DNA of 9,190 bases from Planctomycetota bacterium (GTDB lineage: Bacteria; Planctomycetota; Planctomycetia; Pirellulales; Pirellulaceae): contig JAJDEH010000112.1 in assembly GCA_029259935.1 (NCBI GenBank), positions 1-9,190 of the forward strand, given 5' to 3'. This document shows, in pieces, positions 1-5,804 of the stretch. The position numbers and the translations under genes were made by a program. The notes beneath the pieces were generated by a model. It made no database searches. It was not told the origin of the DNA and saw nothing but the letters and a program-made list of their open reading frames with translations. The number at the start of each line of letters is the position of its first letter. Position 1 is the stretch's first letter.

Positions 1-1056
1 GACGAAATCGGCGTCCATCGGGGCCGCTCGTTCTTTCTCGATATCAACGGCAACGGTGCCTGGGATGGCACGGTGATCGACCGAGTGATCGACTATGGCA
101 TCATCGGCGACACGCCTTTGGTGGGAGACTGGAACGGCGACGGAACCGACGAGATCGGTATCCACCGGGGCAACATATTCTACCTCGACGCCAACGGTAA
201 CGGCGTCTGGAACGGCACAGGCGGCGGCGACCGATTGCATCAATTCGGCATTGTTGGCGACACCGCGATCCGAGGCGACTGGAACGCGGATGGCACCGAC
301 GATATTGGCGTCCATCGTGGCAGCCAATTCTTCTTGGATGGCAACGGCGACGGCGATTGGGATGGCGCCAGCGGCGGAGACCAACTGTTCAACTTTGGCG
401 CCGTCAACGACCTACCAATCATCGGCGACTGGAACGGCACGGGCGGCGATGAAATCGGCGTCTATCGGGGGCGTACCTTCTTCCTGGATGTGAACGCCAA
501 TGGCCGTTGGGATGGAACGGATCAAGGCGATATCATGACGTCGTTTGGCAGCACGGGTGACGCGCCGATCGCCGGTCACTGGCCCGCGCCCAGTCCGTTG
601 GAAGCTCCGGCCGCCGCACCACTGAACCTCCATGCCGGACCGAGCATCACCGCGGCCGATATTCAGCCGCTGCTGGCGACCGCGATTGATCTGTTCGCGG
701 CATCGGGGGCCGACACGGCTCAACTGGCAAAGCTAAATGCCGTAAATGTATTCGTGGCGGATCTTGCCGGACTGCGAATCGGCCAAGCACTCGGTAACAC
801 CATTACCATCGATGTCGACGCGGCCGGCCATGGCTGGTTCATCGATACCACGCCCAACGACAACTCCGAGTTTGACTCGTTGAGCGATGCCGGGCTGATG
901 GCCGCGGGCGATAGTGCCGCGGAGGGACGCATGGACCTGTTGACCGTCGTTCTTCACGAACTGGGACACATCCTCGGAAACCACCACGGTGCATCCACTC
1001 CGGCCGATGACATTATGAACCCATGGTTGTCGGCGGGAACTCGGCGAACGCTCTGA
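1..1056 (+). CDS. Secreted repeat protein with C-terminal matrixin-like zinc metalloprotease domain (5' end outside window)
   Basis: The frame is open from base 1, so the start lies upstream; the GTG at 73 is internal to a repeat and is not the start. The visible 351 residues have two parts. The first (to about base 580) is one partial and three complete repeats of about 50 residues, each with a GDWNGDGTDEIG-type and an LDxNGNGxWDG-type acidic loop, like the calcium loops of FG-GAP/VCBS or dockerin-like repeats. After an Ala/Pro-rich linker comes a domain with GHGWFIDTTPNDNSEF and then HELGHILGNHH. This gives the zinc signature HExxHxxGxxH (His codons at 955, 967 and 985, Glu at 958), followed by a likely Met-turn, DIMNPW (Met at 1015). 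Matrixin-type metzincins use this arrangement to hydrolyse peptide bonds with zinc. Secretion is inferred from the repeats, as the signal peptide would lie upstream. It ends 17 residues after the Met-turn. The protease could be degenerate, but all key residues are present. Confidence 0.88.
   Translation, partial: DEIGVHRGRSFFLDINGNGAWDGTVIDRVIDYGIIGDTPLVGDWNGDGTDEIGIHRGNIFYLDANGNGVWNGTGGGDRLHQFGIVGDTAIRGDWNADGTDDIGVHRGSQFFLDGNGDGDWDGASGGDQLFNFGAVNDLPIIGDWNGTGGDEIGVYRGRTFFLDVNANGRWDGTDQGDIMTSFGSTGDAPIAGHWPAPSPLEAPAAAPLNLHAGPSITAADIQPLLATAIDLFAASGADTAQLAKLNAVNVFVADLAGLRIGQALGNTITIDVDAAGHGWFIDTTPNDNSEFDSLSDAGLMAAGDSAAEGRMDLLTVVLHELGHILGNHHGASTPADDIMNPWLSAGTRRTL
124..573 (+). repeat. Three complete 150-bp (50-residue) tandem repeats
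   Basis: Units at 124-273, 274-423 and 424-573 each begin with GDW and are exactly 50 codons long. A fourth, partial unit of 41 codons lies at 1-123 and is one residue shorter in its middle. A truncated restart, GHW, follows at 574. Each unit carries two acidic DxNxD/DxNxN loops separated by a conserved IGxxRGxxFFLD strand. The units are similar in protein but have drifted in DNA, which suggests old duplication under selection rather than recent expansion. More units probably lie upstream of the window. Confidence 0.85.
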
Positions 1057-1097
1057 TCGCTGCGTGGCCGTCAAGAGATTCCAATCGTCACGACAGA

Positions 1098-2738
1098 TCA
1101 TGCCGCGCGACGTTTTGTGTCTTCGTCAAGAACGGCGTTGTCAAGAACGGCGTTGTCAAGAATGGCGTCGTCAAGGATGGCGTCGCGGGGTTCCGGAATT
1201 CGAAGGATCCGAGGCGGGCCAGATTCAACCGGTCGCTCGACATCCGCGGACGTATCCGGCCAATCGTCGGTAAGCGTTTGGACGACCCGCACCAATTCGT
1301 CAAGCGTTTGCGAGTCCGGCCTGTCGTCCCGATAACCCACCAGCGAAACGTTTACTTGCGATTCGTTTTTGCCGGCGACCGCATATTCGTAATTCCACGT
1401 CGGCGGCGCGTCGTCCTCGGTCGACTGCGTGGCCCAACTCAATCGACGGGGATGCGTTTCGGGAAGCCGGTCGGTGTAGGTCATTTCCAAGCGCAGCGGC
1501 CCGATTGCCGTCGCCTTTCGCTGCACTTCGCTCCACGCTGAAGTCGACAAGCTTGGAGCAGTCGCGCTGGCTTGCGTTGCCGCCCACGGACGTAGCATCC
1601 CCACAACATGAGCGAACTGAGTGCCCGCCAAGCGGATTCGGCCCACAAGGATGCCCATTTCGTCATGGCCAAAGATCCGCGTGGCGACAAGCAGTGACAG
1701 GACCAAGGTACAAATCACTCCGGCGATCCAGTCGTTGCGGAAGTAGGCCGAAGCCACGACGGCCGCGCCCATCACCAAGCACAGAGCTGAAATTGCCAAC
1801 AACGTTTGCCGGCTGGATAGGCCACGAGCTTGTAATCTGTGATGAATATGTCCCCGGTCGGCCTGTCCGATGCTCTTGCCCGTCAGCTTGCGCCGAAGGA
1901 TGGCCATCGCCGTATCAAATACGGGGATACTGAGCGCCACCAACGGCGGCACAAGGGTGAAAACGGTCGCCGCTTTTTGGCATGCTTCGATGGAAATGGC
2001 ACCGACCAGAAAACCGATCGTAAGACTGCCGGCATCGCCGAGAAAAATCTTGGCGGGCGGCCAGTTGTGCAGCAAAAATCCAAGCAGGCTCGCCGCGATC
2101 ACGCACGACACGGCGGCCATCGGGATATTTCCAGTGGTTAGCGCCAGCATCGCCAAAGTGCCCGTGACGATCAGCGTGACCGTCCCCGCAAGTCCATCCA
2201 GCCCATCAAGCAAATTGACGACATTGGCACACGAAACCAGCCAAAACAGGACAAAAATCATGCCCAGTCGTCCCAACGGTATCTCGACGGAAAACAGGTG
2301 AATCGACTCTATCGACTGCCCCCAAACTAGGAACGGCAGGCAGGCGATAATTTGCCAAGAAAATTTGGTACTAGGCGAAAGAGGGTTCTTGTCATCCCAC
2401 AATCCGACCAGGCAGAAGATCGATCCAGAACAAAGCAGAGCCAACAGTCGGCGTGATTCCGTTCCCGCGCCAACGGCAATGCAGTCATGGCAGTAACTCA
2501 ATGCCAGCAAGGTGAGCGAAAGCGAGACAAAGACCGCGACGCCGCCCATCAATGGAGTCACCCGATGATGAAGTTTTCGCTGAAAATCAGGTTTGTCCAC
2601 TAGTCCCAAACGCGGAGCGACAAGTCGTGCCAACCAGTTCAGCGCATAGCTGCTCGTCAACGCAAGCAGTGCGAACAGAGACAGCCACGGAATTGTCTGC
2701 TGATGCATGGAACCAAGTCGAATAAAGTGCGATCGCAT
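1098..2738 (-). CDS. MraY/WecA/TagO-family undecaprenyl-phosphate sugar-1-phosphate transferase with long soluble C-terminal tail
   Basis: This integral membrane enzyme should transfer a sugar-1-phosphate from a UDP-sugar to undecaprenyl phosphate, the first step of O-antigen, exopolysaccharide or teichoic-acid-type synthesis. Family motifs are in order: HHRVTPLMGG (about 57-66), the metal-binding Asp pair in GLWDDKNPLSPSTKF (115-116), NVVNLLDGLDGLAG (172-185), FLGDAGS (232-238) and the histidine box DRGHIHHRLQARGLS (294-308). Many hydrophobic segments cover residues 15 to 358. The histidine box and LDGLDGLAG fit WecA/TagO better than the peptidoglycan enzyme MraY. The donor sugar cannot be read from sequence. 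Residues from about 371 to 546 form a soluble tail beyond the usual family length, ending in four 5-residue repeats. The ATG at 2738 has no clear Shine-Dalgarno; a second ATG at 2708, ten codons in, fits the first membrane helix equally well. It stands alone, convergent with the protease gene. Confidence 0.9.
   Translation of the reverse strand: MRSHFIRLGSMHQQTIPWLSLFALLALTSSYALNWLARLVAPRLGLVDKPDFQRKLHHRVTPLMGGVAVFVSLSLTLLALSYCHDCIAVGAGTESRRLLALLCSGSIFCLVGLWDDKNPLSPSTKFSWQIIACLPFLVWGQSIESIHLFSVEIPLGRLGMIFVLFWLVSCANVVNLLDGLDGLAGTVTLIVTGTLAMLALTTGNIPMAAVSCVIAASLLGFLLHNWPPAKIFLGDAGSLTIGFLVGAISIEACQKAATVFTLVPPLVALSIPVFDTAMAILRRKLTGKSIGQADRGHIHHRLQARGLSSRQTLLAISALCLVMGAAVVASAYFRNDWIAGVICTLVLSLLVATRIFGHDEMGILVGRIRLAGTQFAHVVGMLRPWAATQASATAPSLSTSAWSEVQRKATAIGPLRLEMTYTDRLPETHPRRLSWATQSTEDDAPPTWNYEYAVAGKNESQVNVSLVGYRDDRPDSQTLDELVRVVQTLTDDWPDTSADVERPVESGPPRILRIPEPRDAILDDAILDNAVLDNAVLDEDTKRRAA
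1125..1184 (-). repeat. 15-bp minisatellite, four copies, coding for the transferase C-terminus
   Basis: Four contiguous 15-bp units lie at 1125-1139, 1140-1154, 1155-1169 and 1170-1184. On the plus strand they read GTCAAGAACGGCGTT twice, then GTCAAGAATGGCGTC and GTCAAGGATGGCGTC. Read on the minus strand, in frame, they encode DAILD, DAILD, NAVLD and NAVLD just before the terminal EDTKRRAA. Two units are identical and the others differ by one to three bases, so the array is young. Because the unit length is a multiple of three, changes in copy number would keep the frame. Confidence 0.93.
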
Positions 2739-2850
2739 GGTCGAAGCGAGCTTCAGATAAGACGTGTCGCTGCTTGACCGTGCGGAAATGACGCGTGTCT
2801 ACCCCGTGAAAACACGACATCTCCGCGACTCTGATTTAGACGAGAATTGT

Positions 2851-2880
2851 CTGATACCGCAAATCGCCCTTGGCCGTCAA
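2851..2880 (-). promoter_or_regulatory. Possible sigma70-type promoter for the transferase gene
   Basis: Read on the minus strand, TTGACG (complement of 2875-2880) is followed after 18 bases by TATCAG (complement of 2851-2856). These match the -35 and -10 consensus at five and four of six positions. Transcription would start roughly 105 bases upstream of the ATG at 2738. The match was found by eye. Planctomycete promoters are poorly defined and a match of this quality can arise by chance. Confidence 0.2.
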
Positions 2881-3181
2881 GGCAGTTTTGTATCGCCAAA
2901 GCGGCCAAGTGGCCCGGGAGGGACGAATCAAAACGGCGGAAATAGGGATTCGTCGGAATCGAATGTAGCCAACAGTGGCAGAATTCGATGGATTGTTGGA
3001 GCGGATCAGTGGAGAAGCGCTCGGTGTGGTGACGCCCTCAATGTCTTGGCCGATTCTCCCTTCGGCCTGACGGCGAGGCCAAAAAACGAACTGGACACAC
3101 CAATCGCCCCGGGCAATCGCCACAATCGGCATGGTCGTCTTGAGCTAGATTGGCAGCTTGACGAGTAGCTCGGGCTAACGC

Positions 3182-3196
3182 AAGTTTGTGAAACTT
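3182..3196. promoter_or_regulatory. Perfect 6-3-6 palindrome upstream of the CpaE-like gene
   Basis: AAGTTT-GTG-AAACTT is a perfect inverted repeat with a 3-base centre, ending 40 bases before the ATG at 3237. Its size and position suit either a dimeric repressor operator or a small hairpin in the 5' leader. It has no T-run and lies upstream of the gene, so it is not a terminator. No known operator was recognised. Confidence 0.3.
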
Positions 3197-3236
3197 CCTA
3201 GTCGCGCTAAGCCCCACCTGTTGCGGAGACGTTGGC

Positions 3237-4406
3237 ATGTACCAAATCCTTGTGATATCCGAGAGTCCGACAAATCACGAGTTGCTGCGGACCGCGCTAG
3301 ATCAAGAGTTCGAAGTGCATGACCCTGCCGGCGGCACGCTGGACGAGCAGCGGATCCTGCGGACGATCGCCGAACGGCCGGTCGACCTTGTGATTCTCGA
3401 TTTCGATTTGGAGAATCTGAACAGCTTGTCAGTTTTGACGTTGCTTCAGACCGACTCGTCGACGCAACATGTCCCGATTGTCATGATCACCTGTGAACAA
3501 ATGGATTCGCAAACGGCGATCGCCTTAAATAAGGGCGCCGCGGATTGCATCGCGTTGCCGTGTTCCAAGCTTGTCGTCGAGGCTCGCATTCGGAGCGTTT
3601 GCCGGCGTGGGTCGTCAACACCCTCCACGCCGTGGCCCGAACAAAGCGGCAGGTTGATTGGTTTCATCGGAGCCAAGGGCGGAGTTGGCACAACCACGGT
3701 CGCTGTGAATACGGGCGTCGCGCTGGTGGAAAGAGAGTTGCAGGTGACTCTTGCCGATCTGCGCGGATTCTTCGGCACGATGGCCGCTCACTTGGGCGTC
3801 TATCCGAACGAACATCCACATAACCTCGCTGAATTGCTGGACGCCCCCGTGGAGGAAATCAACTCAGGAAGCGTGGAACGGCTGCTCATTCATCACACAT
3901 CGGGCATGAACGTCCTACTGGGAGCACAGGACGGTGACGGATATCATCAAATCACCGCGGAACAGGCGGAAGCACTCGTGACGAGTCTTCGCGGTCATGC
4001 GAACTACACTATTTTTGACCTGCCGGCTTGGCCGACCGCAGCGGTAGAGACTGTCTTGGCAAATTGCGAACAAGTGATTTTGGTTTTGGAACGCGACCCC
4101 GCAGCCGTGCAGGCGGCCAAAGTGCTATTGAGTACGCTGGTTTCCGACGGTGTCGTCCACGGCGACATTTCCGCCGTCGTGGTTAACCGTACGGTTGTGT
4201 CATCGCCGATTCCGATTGATTATTTGCAGCAAAATCTTAGCTGCCCCATTATCGCGATGATTCCGCCCGCCTCCGACGCTTGCGCGGCGGCCGCGCGCAG
4301 TCGCGAACCACTCATTCAATTCCGCCACGATCTAGATTGCGCGGAAGCCCTGGAAAGCCTAGCCGAAAAGCTGACGATGGATCATATCCCCGCGCTTTCC
4401 TTCTGA
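3237..4406 (+). CDS. CpaE/TadZ-like protein: degenerate receiver domain plus MinD/ParA-type ATPase
   Basis: Residues 1-125 resemble a CheY receiver. The phospho-acceptor Asp55 (ILDFDLE) and Thr84 (IVMIT) are in place. The acidic pair of strand 1 is replaced by Ser-Glu (ISES) and the conserved Lys before Pro is Leu (IALP), so phosphorylation is doubtful. Residues 138-389 are a MinD/ParA-type P-loop domain with the deviant Walker A GAKGGVGTTT (145-154). The signature Lys147 is kept, but Thr stands where the second Lys usually is. LADLRGFFG (172-180) and YTIFDLPA (257-264) fit the following switch and Walker B strands. CpaE/TadZ proteins of this layout mark the cell pole and recruit the Flp/Tad pilus machine in the cytoplasm. 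No tad or cpa gene lies beside it here, so a pilus role is only a family inference. GGAG at 3225-3228, eight bases before the ATG, supports this start. Confidence 0.85.
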   Translation: MYQILVISESPTNHELLRTALDQEFEVHDPAGGTLDEQRILRTIAERPVDLVILDFDLENLNSLSVLTLLQTDSSTQHVPIVMITCEQMDSQTAIALNKGAADCIALPCSKLVVEARIRSVCRRGSSTPSTPWPEQSGRLIGFIGAKGGVGTTTVAVNTGVALVERELQVTLADLRGFFGTMAAHLGVYPNEHPHNLAELLDAPVEEINSGSVERLLIHHTSGMNVLLGAQDGDGYHQITAEQAEALVTSLRGHANYTIFDLPAWPTAAVETVLANCEQVILVLERDPAAVQAAKVLLSTLVSDGVVHGDISAVVVNRTVVSSPIPIDYLQQNLSCPIIAMIPPASDACAAAARSREPLIQFRHDLDCAEALESLAEKLTMDHIPALSF

Positions 4407-4436
4407 GGCAACGCGCACGAACCACTGCCTCGCGGG

Positions 4437-5600
4437 TCACTTGACGTTGGCGTGGACCAGTCCAGTTGCGAAGCCAAGCAAGTCTTCGCGTTGGCGGCAA
4501 TAATCCATCATCGAATCGAAGTTGCCCGCTCGCTGGGATAGTTCCAGCAGCGAGGGGGCGATACCCAGGGCCTGCCCATCCTCGGGCATCATGTCGATGG
4601 TCGTTTGGATCGCCTCGTCGAAGCGGCCCAAGCGCGCCAGCAAATCGATAAAGACCTCGATCGCCGCCGTCCCAATCTCCTGGATGTCCAAGGTCTCCGC
4701 CTTTTCGCGGAAGTACTTCAAGCCCTCGTCGACGTCCTCGCCCAAGACAGCTTTGAAAAACAAGGCATGGCTGGTGTGAACCTCGGCGAACGGCTCCTCG
4801 CCTTGATACTGGAATTGCGAACTCAGCCGGCAGCCATATTCGGTCAGATCACGGGCTAGGCGGAGATGTGGTTCGCTGTCGACGACCCGCGCGAAGCGGA
4901 CGGTCGATGCTAGGTGCGTGGTATCAATGTGGTACGAGTGTTCTTGAAAGAGCCACTCGCGGTCGGCAACCAGATCTCGCAAGTTGGTCTCGGGTGGCTC
5001 GGTTCCCTCTTGTCGCGCGATATCGGTCTTCAGCGAGACGGTCAGCTCTTGGTGCAAATGTTCGATAAGCAACTCGGCGGCGGACTGCTGGTCCGCCAAG
5101 CTGCGTTGATACATTTGAGATTCATAAGTAGTGATCGCGTTGCAGGTACCGTAGTTGGTCAGCACCATTTGAAATCCCAGGCGTACGTCGACTCCCTCGT
5201 TCAGTGCCACTTCGACGAGCTCATCCATATTGTCGTCGTGCACTTCAGTTTGCTGAAGGATCTCGGCGACCGCGCTCTTATCTCCCACCGGACGCATATA
5301 CATCCAGCCTTCTCGAATTCTTCCATCCCGCAACAACAGCAGACCGACATCGCGGCAAGCCTCGACCAAGCCGTCTTCCAATTGATCGCGCTGCTGAGGC
5401 TCCAGTTCGTCGCCTGAATCGGAATAGGTCACCGGCAGGCCGGCGCGCTGGCGAACCTGCATTTTCAAGGCTTCAAACAACTCGTGATACTGCTTCTTTT
5501 CACGCAGTTGATCCGCCAATCGCCGCAGAACGGCTTCAACGCCGCCTGACGACAATTCGGATTGCAGTTGATCTAGTTCCGCCGTGGTGGAAGTCGACAT
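4437..5600 (-). CDS. Uncharacterised helix-rich protein, TPR-like C-terminal half
   Basis: I do not recognise a named family. The 387-residue protein has no signal peptide and no membrane segment, and is acidic and strongly helical. It begins with a coiled-coil-like amphipathic stretch (LDQLQSELSS... to about residue 50) that includes LRRLADQLREKKQYHELFEA, which looks like a TPR-type helix pair. A central block, YHIDTTHLASTVRFARVV, is rich in His and Arg and looks conserved. The C-terminal third (EVFIDLLARLGRFDEAIQTT, then SLLELSQRAGNFDSMMDYC) resembles further TPR-like pairs, suggesting a cytoplasmic scaffold or interaction protein. The start is well supported: GAGGT (complement of 5608-5612) lies seven bases before the ATG. 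It is monocistronic, convergent with the CpaE-like gene after a 30-bp gap and divergent from the heme gene. Shared promoter control with heme synthesis is possible but unproven. Confidence 0.8.
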   Translation of the reverse strand: MSTSTTAELDQLQSELSSGGVEAVLRRLADQLREKKQYHELFEALKMQVRQRAGLPVTYSDSGDELEPQQRDQLEDGLVEACRDVGLLLLRDGRIREGWMYMRPVGDKSAVAEILQQTEVHDDNMDELVEVALNEGVDVRLGFQMVLTNYGTCNAITTYESQMYQRSLADQQSAAELLIEHLHQELTVSLKTDIARQEGTEPPETNLRDLVADREWLFQEHSYHIDTTHLASTVRFARVVDSEPHLRLARDLTEYGCRLSSQFQYQGEEPFAEVHTSHALFFKAVLGEDVDEGLKYFREKAETLDIQEIGTAAIEVFIDLLARLGRFDEAIQTTIDMMPEDGQALGIAPSLLELSQRAGNFDSMMDYCRQREDLLGFATGLVHANVK

Positions 5601-5804
5601 TCAAATTACCTCGTCGCGTGTACTTCTACTTCGCAGGGAAACATCTATCTTACCAAGCATCGAGGCTCGCGGGTAGAAGTGCCCGCGGTCCATGCTGCCC
5701 GTACTTTCTACTTGTCGCAAACTGAAGTAGCATGAAATTGACCGTCGCCCTCGGGGGTCGGCGAGGCCCATGTGCCCCCTCCATCACTTCCACCGCTTTT
5801 GAGA
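5601..5804. repeat. Divergent spacer with clustered short direct and inverted repeats
   Basis: The spacer separates two divergent genes and reuses one short word. GTACTTCTACTTCGC at 5620-5634 recurs with small insertions at 5701-5718. ACTTCTAC at 5622-5629 is repeated in inverse at 5673-5680 (GTAGAAGT). CTACTTC at 5626-5632 is inverted at 5724-5730 (GAAGTAG). CATGCT at 5691-5696 pairs with AGCATG at 5729-5734. Such clustering could reflect regulator binding sites shared by the two promoters, or the remains of a small mobile repeat. I could not identify a clear -35/-10 pair for either gene. Confidence 0.35.

Larger units (their letters stand above)
2739..3236. other. 498-bp divergent spacer between transferase and CpaE-like genes
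   Basis: No convincing gene lies here. Open frames on both strands overlap each other, match no family I recognise and lack good ribosome-binding sites. The spacer should hold the promoters of both flanking genes. It contains a 7-bp dyad (ATCGAAT at 2958-2964 with ATTCGAT at 2983-2989), a 6-bp dyad (GAGCTA at 3142-3147 with TAGCTC at 3166-3171) and a tight palindrome at 3182-3196 that is listed separately. I see no tRNA or riboswitch structure. Confidence 0.5.

Noticed and set aside
3064..3086. Hairpin GGCCT/AGGCC followed by six A residues
   Set aside because: The homopolymer is A on the plus strand and precedes the stem when read on the minus strand, so it has the wrong polarity for an intrinsic terminator in either direction.
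2764..3168. 134-codon open frame from a GTG start in the spacer before the CpaE-like gene
   Set aside because: It has no clear ribosome-binding site, no recognisable domain and low-complexity, non-protein-like composition. An overlapping frame of 98 codons on the other strand is equally open, so it is probably chance.
3158..3186. TTGACG considered as a -35 element for the CpaE-like gene
   Set aside because: At the proper spacing no acceptable -10 hexamer is found; CAAGTT matches only two of six consensus bases.
4405..4431. GAGGCA/TGCCTC inverted repeat in the convergent gap, considered as a bidirectional terminator
   Set aside because: The stem is only six base pairs with a 15-base loop and no T-run on either side, and it overlaps the stop codon. 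This is too weak to call.
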